A DNA stretch of 64,000 nucleotides from Sagittula stellata E-37 (lineage in GTDB: Bacteria > Pseudomonadota > Alphaproteobacteria > Rhodobacterales > Rhodobacteraceae). Shown piece by piece: positions 56,068-64,000 of this stretch; the first letter of the stretch is position 1, and every line of letters begins with the position of its first letter. The notes below the pieces were generated by a model. The model did no database searches, had not been told where the DNA came from, and worked only from the letters and a program-made list of their open reading frames with translations. Where the stretch lies: positions 2,861,501 through 2,925,500 of the forward strand of contig NZ_CP155729.1 in the NCBI RefSeq assembly GCF_039724765.1, in the 5' to 3' direction. Made by a program: the position numbers and the translations under genes.

Positions 56068-57441
56068 TCAAATGGCGGTGGCAGGCAAGGTCACCTCGAC
56101 GATCAGGCCCGGGTGGTTATCCCTGAGAGCTATGGTGCCGTTGTGCTTCTCGGCGATGGCCCGCACAAGCGCCAGCCCCAAACCGCTTCCCGGCTTCGAG
56201 CGGCTGGGGTCGAGCCGGTGGAACGGTTCGAACACGCGCTCTTTGGACTCGGCGGGAATCCCGGGGCCCTTGTCGGCAACGGTGAACCTTACGCAGCCTT
56301 CCGCACGGGCCAGCCTGACCGTGATGACGTTGCCCTCGGCGCCATGGGTGACGGCGTTCTGCAGCAGGTTCACCACCATCTGCTGAAGCATCTGGCCGTC
56401 GCCGTTGACCCCGTAGTCCTTCCCGGCGTCCACGTCGAAGAGCAGGCTCTGGCCCTCGTCCTCCGCGATCAGGGCGAAGGTGTCGGCCAGTTCCCCAGCC
56501 AATGCCACCAGATCGATCCTTTTGCCAAGATGCTCTTGCCCCGCCGCTTCGATGCGGGACAACTGCAGGTAGGAGTCGAAGATGACCCGCATGTTCTCAA
56601 GCTCGTCCTGCGTGTCGGCCAGTTCCGCTGACGGATCCTCGTCGTGCTCCACCCTCTCCATGGCCTTGCCCAGCGAAAGATAGGCGCGGCCGAGGGGCGA
56701 TTTCAGGTCGTGGGCGGTTGCGGCGGCGGTGTTGCGGGTCGTTGCCACCATACGGGACAACCGGTCCAGATGCTGGTTCAACTGCCGCGCGATCCGGTCG
56801 ATCTGCGTTGTGCCCCCGTTCTCGGGGATACGGACGGCCATGTCCCCCTCGCTGGTCTTCGACAGCGCGGTCTCGATCTCTCGCAAGCGCCGCAGGCTCT
56901 TGCCGCTCAGAAGGTAGCCGACGGACAGCATGGTCAGGACGATCAGGAACCCGCTCAACGTCAGGGCGCGAAAGACGAGGATCTTAGTGCGATAGAGCAG
57001 GTCCAGACGCTGACCGACAACCAGGAGGGTTCCGTCCAGCGAATCCGAATAATAGACGTAGTCGTGGGTAAGATCGTCCGGCGAACCGTCGACATGGTCC
57101 AGTGCACCGACCTGGAGTCCCCGTCCTTCCGGACGGCTCAGAATGTTCCCGGCGACAAGGCTGTCGTTTGTATCGAAAAGCGCAACCGCATGATGGCCGT
57201 TGGACTGCACGCGCGAGACCTTGTTGACCGTGGTGACAACGTGGTCCTGGCCTTCGTTCGCGTGATCGGTGGCGATGATGTTCCAGCGCTGCTGCACATC
57301 GTCGCCCAACTCGGCGATCAGGCTTCGGTCGATGTAGACCAGAGCCAGCCAGCCGAAAAGAACCAGCACGATGACAAAGGCGAAGGCAGAGCGCAGGACA
57401 GCCGAAAACGCGGCGCCCGAAAGAACGTCACCGCGGTCCAT
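56068..57441 (-). CDS. Sensor histidine kinase
   Basis: A 457-residue membrane kinase with an N-terminal helix (about 15-37), a periplasmic domain (about 40-150), a second helix (about 158-178), a HAMP-like linker (LRRLREIETALSKTSEGDMAVR) and a HisKA domain with phospho-His244 in ATAHDLKSPL. The ATPase domain has N-box (QMVVNLLQNAVTHG), G1 (DKGPGIP), F (FEPFHRLD) and G2 (GSGLGLALV) boxes. The partner response regulator is upstream and overlaps it by 14 bases, so they form a two-component pair. The periplasmic domain has no recognised ligand motif. Confidence 0.92.
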   Translation of the reverse strand: MDRGDVLSGAAFSAVLRSAFAFVIVLVLFGWLALVYIDRSLIAELGDDVQQRWNIIATDHANEGQDHVVTTVNKVSRVQSNGHHAVALFDTNDSLVAGNILSRPEGRGLQVGALDHVDGSPDDLTHDYVYYSDSLDGTLLVVGQRLDLLYRTKILVFRALTLSGFLIVLTMLSVGYLLSGKSLRRLREIETALSKTSEGDMAVRIPENGGTTQIDRIARQLNQHLDRLSRMVATTRNTAAATAHDLKSPLGRAYLSLGKAMERVEHDEDPSAELADTQDELENMRVIFDSYLQLSRIEAAGQEHLGKRIDLVALAGELADTFALIAEDEGQSLLFDVDAGKDYGVNGDGQMLQQMVVNLLQNAVTHGAEGNVITVRLARAEGCVRFTVADKGPGIPAESKERVFEPFHRLDPSRSKPGSGLGLALVRAIAEKHNGTIALRDNHPGLIVEVTLPATAI

Positions 57442-58105
57442 GCATCGAATACCCGGTGTTGCGGATCGTGTGAATCAGGGGCGTTTCGAAGGGTTTGTCG
57501 ACCTTGGCACGCAGGCGGCTCATGTGGGTTTCGACCACGGTGGTATTGGGGTCGAAGTTGAAATTCCAGACCCGCTCCAACAGCAGTGTGCGGGTCACAA
57601 CCCGGCCGGAGTTCCGCATCAGGATTTCGAGGATGGCGAACTCCTTGCTGTGCAACTCCATCACGGTGCCCTGGCGTGTGGCGGTACGCGCCAGCAGGTC
57701 GAGCGTCAGGTCGTGCACGGTCAGGACGGGTTCCGCGCGGGTCTCCGTCTTGCGGCGGACGATGGCGTCTATGCGGGCGACAAGTTCGGAGAAGTGGAAG
57801 GGTTTCGTGAGGTAGTCGTCGCTGCCCGCGGCCAGCCCTTCGACACGGTCGTCGACCTGTCCCATCGCGGTCAGGAACAGGACCGGCAGGGATTTCTTCG
57901 AGGCCCGGAGCGCCTTGAGCACCGACAGCCCGTCCATGCCCGGCAACATGCGGTCGAGGATCGCCAGGTCGCAGTCGTTGTACAGAAGATAGCTGAGCGC
58001 GTCCCGGCCATCGGCAACGTGATCTACGGAATGGCCGTGTTCCGAAAGGCCGGCCACGATGTAGTCGGCCACCTTGGTATCGTCTTCGGCAAGCATGATC
58101 TTCAT
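57428..58105 (-). CDS. OmpR/PhoB-type response regulator
   Basis: A 225-residue DNA-binding regulator. The receiver domain has Asp51 as phosphoacceptor (AILDRMLPG), acidic Glu7/Asp8-Asp9 and Lys101 (LTKPF). The C-terminal winged helix has RVVTRTLLLERVWN and VVETHMSRLRAKVD. AAGGAG precedes the ATG at 58105. Its stop overlaps the kinase start. It is divergent from the HdeD-like gene with a 165-base gap, so that gene and the downstream mprF run are candidate targets. Confidence 0.95.
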   Translation of the reverse strand: MKIMLAEDDTKVADYIVAGLSEHGHSVDHVADGRDALSYLLYNDCDLAILDRMLPGMDGLSVLKALRASKKSLPVLFLTAMGQVDDRVEGLAAGSDDYLTKPFHFSELVARIDAIVRRKTETRAEPVLTVHDLTLDLLARTATRQGTVMELHSKEFAILEILMRNSGRVVTRTLLLERVWNFNFDPNTTVVETHMSRLRAKVDKPFETPLIHTIRNTGYSMHGPR

Positions 58106-58270
58106 GGGCGTCCATCTCCTTGCCGTCATGTAATGAGAATCCGACCGGATACGCCAGCGAAACAGAGTTGTTTGCGTGGAAGTAAAGTTCGCGCGAACCC
58201 TGAGCGATGGCGCACACCTAGTTTCCTCACACGCCCGGCCGAAGAGACCGGACCCATTGGAGCGAAGCAA

Positions 58271-58840
58271 ATGCAGACTTACCTGACTCATCTGAAATTG
58301 TCGGTCAGCCCGGACATCGAACGGGTCGGTTTCAAACACCTGAGACTTGTCGGCGTTATCCTTGCCCTGATCGGCTTGCTCGCCATCCTTCTGCCCTCTG
58401 TCGCGACCTTCGGAACGGAACTTCTGGTGGCGTGGATGTTGACCTTGTGGGGGGCCGTGGGGCTTTGGTTTTCGTGGGCCATACGACCCGCGCCGGAATG
58501 GCGCTACGGTTTTGCGGCCTTCGGACTGCTGTTTGTCGTCGGTGTCGCCTTCGTGCTGTTTCCGCTTGCCGGTATCGCCGTACTGACCGTGCTCATGATG
58601 CTGTCTTTTCTGATGGAAGGGATCCTGTCTATCCTCTTTGGGCTGCGCGCCAGCGCTCATCTGTCGAACTGGGGTTGGCTCGTGTTCAGCGGGTTGTGTT
58701 CCTTCGCGGCCGGTGTCGTGATCCTGTTCGGCTGGCCCTGGACTGCAAGCTGGACACTCGGCCTGATGATGGGTCTGAATTTCCTCTCGACCGGATTGTC
58801 GATTGTCATGCTCGCAAGATCGGCCAGACCCGCCGACTGA
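58271..58840 (+). CDS. HdeD-family membrane protein
   Basis: A 189-residue protein with six hydrophobic helices. It matches the HdeD (acid-resistance membrane protein, DUF308) family: short cytoplasmic N-terminus, then pairs of helices with GVILALIGLLAILLP and GVAFVLFPLAGIAVLT. E. coli HdeD is linked with acid resistance at high cell density. TTGGAG precedes the ATG. It is the first gene divergent from the two-component system. Confidence 0.85.
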   Translation: MQTYLTHLKLSVSPDIERVGFKHLRLVGVILALIGLLAILLPSVATFGTELLVAWMLTLWGAVGLWFSWAIRPAPEWRYGFAAFGLLFVVGVAFVLFPLAGIAVLTVLMMLSFLMEGILSILFGLRASAHLSNWGWLVFSGLCSFAAGVVILFGWPWTASWTLGLMMGLNFLSTGLSIVMLARSARPAD

Positions 58841-59240
58841 CATCTGTCCAAAGAAGACGCGGCCGGGCACTGGTCGCTGGGCATGCCTCCGCCAGACATG
58901 CCCGCGCAACCCGGGCAGCAACCGGAACGTTTTGAACCGCTTTTGCGACGTGCCGGTGGCACGGATGAATGTGCACGACGTTCCATCGCGCCCTACACCC
59001 TCAAACTGCCCGATCCGATGTCCCAGCATGACCGCACTTCCGGCCCAACCACGGTGATGCGCCCACAGAGGCAGAAAACCATGGCTCGCCAGCCTTAAGG
59101 GCAAGAAGGCCGAGTGAAGCCGACACGCGAACTGGACATTCACCCGCGTCGTGAGAAGATCGACCACCCGAGTGCAGAACCATTGGAAAGGCTTGCCACG
59201 TTGCAGCAGACACGAATCGACCGTCTCGGGGAACCTATGA
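58841..59240. other. Intergenic region upstream of mprF
   Basis: 400 bases with no supported gene. The minus-strand frame that continues upstream of the response regulator gene is open through here, but codon use does not support it. No terminator is evident. It may carry the mprF promoter. Confidence 0.5.
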
Positions 59241-61829
59241 ATGACCGTCACTGAGCCCCCGAAGGTCGTCTCGCGCGCGCTGCGCGTGATCGAACACCCC
59301 GCCGTCAAGTTCGCGATTCCCGTCGTGATCGGCATCATTGCCGTGATCGTGCTGCACAAGCTGGCCAGCCATGTCACTTGGGCAGACGTGAGGTCCGACC
59401 TTGCGGCGAAGGATGCGTGGTTGCTTCTTGCGGCGCTTGCCTGCACCGGACTCAGCTTCACCGGGATCGCGATCTACGATTTCCTCGCCATGCGTGCCGT
59501 CGCTCCGAAAACCATGCCAGCCCATGTGCCGATGGTCGCCGGTGCGGCGGGCTACGCGATATCCGGCCTTCTCGGCGTTTCGTACCTGACGGGCACCGCC
59601 GTCCGCTACAGGGCCTATTCGGCCTTCGGTCTCGACCTCGTGAAGGTCACCGCCCTGGTCGCGGTTTCATGGACCGGTTTCCTGTCCGGTCTGGTTCTGC
59701 TGTTCGGCGTACTGCTGACACAGCATCCTGCGGGGTTGAGCGCGGTCATCCCGATTCCTCCGGTGATCGAGACCGCACTCGGGTCTGTCCTGCTTGCGGG
59801 ATACGCCGGCTATCTGATCTGGCTGGCCAGCGACAGGAGGCGTCTGAAATCGGGGCCATACACCGTGGCTCTGCCGCGATCCGCGCAGGCTGCGGGCCTG
59901 ACGATGGCGGGTATTCTCGATATCTCCGGCGCGGCCCTGACGCTCTACGTGCTGTTGCCTGCGGACCTCGTGCCCAACCTCCCATTCTTTGCGACCGTGT
60001 TCATCGCGGCGGTCATTCTGGGCATCCTCAGTCACGCCCCCGGCGGTCTGGGCGCGTTCGAGGCGACCATCATCGCCGGGCTTGGTGCCTCCGGCAGCTC
60101 CGACGTGCTTGCGTCGCTTGTGCTCTATCGCCTGATCTATACCGTGCTTCCCTTCGCCATCGCCGCCTTTGGCCTGGCCACTGCGGCGGCACTGGCCAAC
60201 CGGGGACGGTTTCAGGTCACGTCGAGCACGCTTTGGCGCGCGCTGAAGCCCGTGGTGCCGATCCTCGCGGCGGCATTGGCGATGCTCGCGGGTATCGTCC
60301 TGCTCGTTTCGGGCAACCTGCCCGCCGAGGGCACCCGGCTGGAACTGCTGCGTGACGTGTTCCCGCTGGGCGTGGTCGAAGCGTCTCACCTGGCCGGAAG
60401 CCTCGTGGGGGCCTTGCTGATCGTCGTGGCGGCAGGCCTCTACCGCAAGCTCTACCGCGCCTGGCTTTTTGCCATGGCGCTCATCGGGATCGGGCTGGTC
60501 TTGTCGCTGGCCAAGGGGCTCGACTGGGTCGAAGCCCTTTCCATGGCGGCGACGCTGGCGACCTTGGGACTGCTGCGCCCCGCCTTCTACCGTGCCGAGG
60601 AGATATCGCTTTTCCGGCTCGACCGGCGCTGGATCCTCAGCATCCTTGTTCTGGCCGCGGCAATCTTCTGGATCGGCCTCTTTGCGTACGACCACGTCGA
60701 ATACCGCAATGCGCTTTGGTGGCAGTTCAGCTGGAACGGCGACGCCTCGCGGTTCCTGAGGGCCAGCCTGGTCGTCGCGATCGTTCTGGCGGCGGTTGTC
60801 GTCAATTCCATCATCAACCATCGGCCACCGGTCCGCGAGCCGCGCACAATCCCAGACGTGGTGCGCAATCTGGTGGCGCAAAGCGAGGACACAGAGGCCA
60901 ATATCGCCCTGACCGGGGACAAGCTGTTCCTGGTCTCGGAGGACGAGACCGCCTTCATCGCCTATGCGGACACCGGCAAGTCACTGATCGCCAAGGGCGA
61001 TCCGGTCGGCGACGTGACCGCCGGCCAGGCCCTGATCTGGGCACTGCGGGAACGTGCCTATCGGGCCGGCAAGCGGGTGGCGTTCTATTCCGTATCTCCG
61101 GCCTACCTGCCGACCTACCTCGACCTGGGGCTGTCTATCCTCAAGATCGGAGAGGTGGCGCGCGTCGACCTTCGCGGCTTCACTCTGGACGGATCGAAGC
61201 GCAAGGACCTGCGGCAGGCCCGCAACCGGGCGGCGCGCGACGGTTTTGTCTTTGCCGTGATCCCGCGCGCCGAGCTGGGAGCGATCTTGCCCGAGCTGCG
61301 GCACATCTCGGATGCCTGGCTGGAACGCAAGCAGGGCGAGGAAAAGGGCTTTTCCCTCGGCGCCTTCACCGAAGACTACATGCGTAATTTCGACGTGGCC
61401 GTGCTGCGCGACCCGGACGGACAGATCGTGGCCTTTGCCAACCTCTTTCAGGGCGCAGAGCGCAGCGAGCTGTCTCTGGACCTGATGCGCTACCTGCCCG
61501 AGGCCCCGCATTTCGCCATGGACGCGCTCTTTGCGGAGATGATGCTCTGGGGCGCGGCCGAGGGCTATCGCTGGATGTCGCTGGGGGCCGCGCCTTTCTC
61601 GGGTGTCGAAAACCGCGAGTTGGCGCCGCTCTGGAACCGCATCGGCGGGTTCATCTACGAACATGGCGAGCATTTTTACCGGTTCGGCGGCCTGCGCGCC
61701 TACAAGGAAAAGTTCGACCCGGTCTGGTCGCCGAATTACCTCGCCTGCCCAGGCGGTCTGGCGGCGCCGCAGATCCTGTACGAGGTCAATGTGCTGGTGT
61801 CCGGCGGACTGCGCGGACTGATGAAATAG
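59241..61829 (+). CDS. mprF: MprF phosphatidylglycerol lysyl/alanyl-transferase with flippase
   Basis: An 862-residue membrane protein that adds an aminoacyl group (Lys or Ala, from tRNA) to phosphatidylglycerol and flips the product outward, reducing membrane negative charge and raising resistance to cationic peptides. Residues about 1-530 hold some 14 helices including the conserved 'AGYAISGLLGVSYLTGTAVRYR'-type region (seen in pieces: GLLGVSYLTG and RYRAYSAFG). Residues about 545-860 form the DUF2156 synthase domain (ETAFIAYADTGKSLIAKGDPVG; KRKDLRQARNRAARDG; NREL.PLWNRIGG). Lys versus Ala cannot be told. It starts a run with the DUF202 and rhomboid-like genes. Confidence 0.94.
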   Translation: MTVTEPPKVVSRALRVIEHPAVKFAIPVVIGIIAVIVLHKLASHVTWADVRSDLAAKDAWLLLAALACTGLSFTGIAIYDFLAMRAVAPKTMPAHVPMVAGAAGYAISGLLGVSYLTGTAVRYRAYSAFGLDLVKVTALVAVSWTGFLSGLVLLFGVLLTQHPAGLSAVIPIPPVIETALGSVLLAGYAGYLIWLASDRRRLKSGPYTVALPRSAQAAGLTMAGILDISGAALTLYVLLPADLVPNLPFFATVFIAAVILGILSHAPGGLGAFEATIIAGLGASGSSDVLASLVLYRLIYTVLPFAIAAFGLATAAALANRGRFQVTSSTLWRALKPVVPILAAALAMLAGIVLLVSGNLPAEGTRLELLRDVFPLGVVEASHLAGSLVGALLIVVAAGLYRKLYRAWLFAMALIGIGLVLSLAKGLDWVEALSMAATLATLGLLRPAFYRAEEISLFRLDRRWILSILVLAAAIFWIGLFAYDHVEYRNALWWQFSWNGDASRFLRASLVVAIVLAAVVVNSIINHRPPVREPRTIPDVVRNLVAQSEDTEANIALTGDKLFLVSEDETAFIAYADTGKSLIAKGDPVGDVTAGQALIWALRERAYRAGKRVAFYSVSPAYLPTYLDLGLSILKIGEVARVDLRGFTLDGSKRKDLRQARNRAARDGFVFAVIPRAELGAILPELRHISDAWLERKQGEEKGFSLGAFTEDYMRNFDVAVLRDPDGQIVAFANLFQGAERSELSLDLMRYLPEAPHFAMDALFAEMMLWGAAEGYRWMSLGAAPFSGVENRELAPLWNRIGGFIYEHGEHFYRFGGLRAYKEKFDPVWSPNYLACPGGLAAPQILYEVNVLVSGGLRGLMK

Positions 61830-61838
61830 GAGCCGCGG

Positions 61839-62162
61839 ATGATCGTCAATTTCGACACACATGCCGCCAACGAACGAACGTTTCTGGCTTGGGTGCGCAC
61901 CGCCGTGGCCATCGTCGGCTTTGGCCTCGCGGCGGCGCGGCTGGGGGCGCGGCCAGTGCCGCCGTGGTCCAGCTATCTGCTCTTTGCCACCGGGGGCGCG
62001 GTCGTGATCATCGCCTGGCTACGGATGCGGCATGTGCGCAAACGCATCGACGCGCAGGACAGGCTGCCCGACGACGACGGCCCTGCCGAAGCCTTTTTGC
62101 TGTTGCTTGTCATGGCGCTGTTCCTCTTGCTCGGAAGCTTCGCCGTCCATGTTGCGCCTTGA
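61839..62162 (+). CDS. DUF202 (YidH-like) inner-membrane protein
   Basis: A 107-residue protein with three hydrophobic helices (about 22-40, 45-62 and 80-104). The NERTFLAWVRTAVAIVGFGLA segment (in pieces: NERTFLAWVRT) is the DUF202 signature. It is 9 bases after mprF with GGAGCCGCGG as the ribosome site, and its 3' end overlaps the rhomboid-like gene by 14 bases. Function unknown. Confidence 0.87.
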   Translation: MIVNFDTHAANERTFLAWVRTAVAIVGFGLAAARLGARPVPPWSSYLLFATGGAVVIIAWLRMRHVRKRIDAQDRLPDDDGPAEAFLLLLVMALFLLLGSFAVHVAP

Positions 62163-62829
62163 TCCCGGATCGCAGCCAAGCGTCGCCGATGCGTTACGGC
62201 GGGTGCCCTTCACGCTTGCCTTTCTTGGCGCGATGCTGCTGGCAAATGCCCTTTCCGGGACGGTTTCCGGACAGATCGCCCCCGCCGTGCTTGATGCGCG
62301 GGGCATCGGGGTCGATGCGATCAGGGACGGCGATCTGACCCGGTTCGTCACCGCCATCTTCCTGTCGCACGATCTGCCGATGCTGCTGCGCCAGCTCGTC
62401 TTTGCAGCGGGCGTGATCGGAGCGGCGGAATGGCGCTGGGGCAGTTGGCGGGCCGCCGGACTGTTTTTCGGTCTCGACTTCGTGGTCGGCGCCATCCTTC
62501 TGGCGGCCATCGCACTGATCCCCCATCTCGCTCCGCTGGCAGGTGTGACCGATGTCGGCATGTCGCTGGGCGGTTTCGGATTGATCGGCGTGTTCGTCGC
62601 CTCATGGCGGCACGCAGGGGGATGGCTGGCCGCGATCGTCGGACTTGTGGCCGCAAAATATGCGATTGCGCCTGACCCGGTTGCGGACGGGGGTCATTTG
62701 ATCGCACTCTTTGCAGGATTTGGCGCTGGTGTATTCGAACCGCGCCGTCCGGGCCGGGCCGACCGGGCGCCAGCCGTCCGGCAAGGCCTCGGAGTTTCGT
62801 CGGACCAACGGCGGAAAGATGGGTCATAA
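62149..62829 (+). CDS. Rhomboid-fold membrane protein
   Basis: A 226-residue protein with about six hydrophobic helices. DVGMSLGGFGLIG resembles the rhomboid GxSx helix with Ser as nucleophile, and DGGHLIALFAGFGAG resembles the later His-bearing helix (HxxGxxxG). The pair gives the Ser-His dyad geometry of rhomboid proteases in order and spacing (about 55 residues apart). The GxSG motif is imperfect (GMSLGG), so activity is uncertain. It overlaps DUF202 by 14 bases and so belongs to the mprF run. The last 25 residues are basic and soluble. Confidence 0.62.
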   Translation: MLRLDPGSQPSVADALRRVPFTLAFLGAMLLANALSGTVSGQIAPAVLDARGIGVDAIRDGDLTRFVTAIFLSHDLPMLLRQLVFAAGVIGAAEWRWGSWRAAGLFFGLDFVVGAILLAAIALIPHLAPLAGVTDVGMSLGGFGLIGVFVASWRHAGGWLAAIVGLVAAKYAIAPDPVADGGHLIALFAGFGAGVFEPRRPGRADRAPAVRQGLGVSSDQRRKDGS

Positions 62830-63081
62830 TGGGGTCTCGGCCACGACCCGGGACAACGCTTTAAGCACAAGGGTCGAGGCTGTAGGCCTTGAGAGCCCCC
62901 CGCCCTGAACAGGCGCCGATTTCCGGTCTGGGGCCGCTCCTTGGATATGGACAATCATGCTGACCCTTGACCGGCGTGGCAGAACCGATTTTGAAGACTG
63001 GCGTAGGATGCCGTTCACCACTCTTCTGCGGGCAATCCCTGCGACGAATGCCCGCTCTCGATCATCGGCTGCCGGGCGGCC

Positions 63082-64000
63082 TCAGTGCGCCATGGCTGGG
63101 GCGGCCGTGGCCTTTGGCCGTTGGAGGATTAGCACCACGGGCAGCATCAGGAAGGCCGCGACACCGGTCAGCCAGAAAGCGTCCTGAAACGCCAGAAGGC
63201 TCGCCTGCTGCTGGATCTGTCCGGCGATCTGGGCCGCCCCTGCGGCGGAGGACGGATCGAGGCCCAGAGGCGCCAGCCATGCCCGCGCCGCCGCGTCGAA
63301 GGGCGTGATCCCCGCCGACAGAGTCGCGTAGTGAAACTGCATCCGGCTTGCGACCTGCCAGCCCACAAGCGCGATGCCGACAGAGGACCCAAGCGATCGC
63401 GTCACGCCGTAGATGCCCGAAGCCTCGTCCTGCTTGTCCGGCCCGATGTTCTGGAAAGCCAGCGTCGACATCGGAACGAAGAAAAGCCCCATGCCAAGGC
63501 CCGAGACGACACCCGGCCACGCGAGGTTCCAGAAGCCGGCATTGAGGTTGAGCTGCCCCAGCAGGATGTTGCCCATTCCCGTCATGATCAGCCCGACCGC
63601 CAGCAGCTTGCGCGGGTCGAAACGCGAGACCAGCACCGATCCCGTCAGCACCATCGAAATACCCCCCGCGATCCCGCGCGGGATGAAGAGGAACCCCGCA
63701 TCCAGCACCGGATAGCCCAGCAGGCCCTGCACAAACAGCGGCAGGATCGCGATGGACCCGAACATCGCCACGCCGAACCCCAAGATTGCTACGTTGGCAC
63801 CCGCAAAGCTGCGGTCGCGGAAGAGCGAGAAGTCGATGATGTTGTTGGTCTTGCCGCGGCCACGCAGGACAAAGGTGGTGGCGCAGGCGATCATGGTGAT
63901 CGCGGCGACCTGAATGAGCTTCGAGGCGAACCAGTCGCGGGTCTCGCCCAGGTCAAGCATCAGTTGCAGCGACGCGATGGCCCCCACCATCAGCGCCAGC
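63082..64000 (-). CDS. DHA2-type MFS drug efflux transporter (partial)
   Basis: The C-terminal 306 residues of a transporter whose 5' end lies beyond the window. It has the 14-helix DHA2 (EmrB/QacA) layout: RDRSFAGANVAILGFGVAMFGSIAILPLFVQ, GVVSGLGMGLFFVPMSTLAF, and ASGIYGVTRSLGSSVGIALVG. The GLGMGLFFVPMS block is typical of EmrB. It probably exports hydrophobic toxins with an EmrA-like fusion protein, which is not visible here. Confidence 0.9.
   Translation of the reverse strand, partial: LALMVGAIASLQLMLDLGETRDWFASKLIQVAAITMIACATTFVLRGRGKTNNIIDFSLFRDRSFAGANVAILGFGVAMFGSIAILPLFVQGLLGYPVLDAGFLFIPRGIAGGISMVLTGSVLVSRFDPRKLLAVGLIMTGMGNILLGQLNLNAGFWNLAWPGVVSGLGMGLFFVPMSTLAFQNIGPDKQDEASGIYGVTRSLGSSVGIALVGWQVASRMQFHYATLSAGITPFDAAARAWLAPLGLDPSSAAGAAQIAGQIQQQASLLAFQDAFWLTGVAAFLMLPVVLILQRPKATAAPAMAH

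Noticed and set aside
57428..59461. Extended reading frame of 677 codons containing the response regulator at its C-terminal end
   Set aside because: The first 450 codons have no matching family and run through the HdeD gene on the other strand. AAGGAG and the normal receiver start at 58105 define the true gene.
59667..60881. 404-codon frame antisense to mprF
   Set aside because: Arg/Gln-rich mirror frame; mprF on the + strand is complete.

Overview
The window is high-GC, densely coded DNA with compact intergenic gaps. Its gene set points to a marine alphaproteobacterium of the order Rhodobacterales (Roseobacter type). The signs are a class II pyrC close to pyrE, a short purL, a single-chain indolepyruvate ferredoxin oxidoreductase, a MoxR/CoxE-like pair, an RTX secreted protein, a Hint-domain protein, and several GT2-type glycosyltransferases in a row. 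This placement is from family recognition by eye; no database search was run. I saw no rRNA, tRNA, CRISPR array, insertion sequence or prophage.

Layout. 1-9.4 kb: a DMT permease, enolase, a sensor histidine kinase, ccmE and argC, a DUF3592 membrane protein, a BLUF-fold protein with altered photoactive residues, murI and an acyltransferase. 9.5-16.5 kb: a phenol-hydroxylase-type monooxygenase divergent from a MarR regulator, then a large indolepyruvate ferredoxin oxidoreductase divergent from a LysR regulator; both fit aromatic or aromatic-amino-acid catabolism. 16.6-25.5 kb: a candidate small RNA with a strong terminator, two small conserved proteins, purL, an M48 protease, an AlkC-like DNA glycosylase, an atypical SDR, a Hint protein and a Tat-exported transglutaminase-like protein. 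25.8-36.5 kb: prfC, an RTX protein with a glycosidase-like N-terminal domain, small or unknown genes, a large OmpA-like protein with an Ala/Glu/Gln repeat region, and a MoxR/VWA pair.

36.7-43.8 kb is the most distinctive stretch. It holds three GT2 glycosyltransferase domains, a P-loop sulfotransferase-like protein, a degenerate sulfotransferase-like domain fused to one of the GT2 domains, an FkbM methyltransferase and an alpha/beta-hydrolase-like protein without the nucleophile serine. The first four genes overlap or nearly touch. A double hairpin separates them from the next glycosyltransferase. I read it as a cell-surface glycan or glycoconjugate cassette of unknown product.

43.8-55.1 kb is mostly housekeeping: pyrC, pyrE, dnaB, alr and an MlaEF-like lipid ABC transporter. 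Among these lie a decayed duplicate of a small zinc-peptidase-like gene and a CobS homologue that has lost most of its catalytic acids. After a gap of about 970 bases with no clear gene, 56-63 kb looks like an envelope-stress island: a two-component system divergent from an HdeD-like protein, then mprF, a DUF202 protein and a rhomboid-fold protein in one run. The window ends inside a DHA2-type multidrug efflux gene.

Several genes look like family members that have lost the usual active-site residues (BLUF, CobS-like, SDR, sulfotransferase-like domain, hydrolase-like). They recur often enough to be the main theme of the findings.
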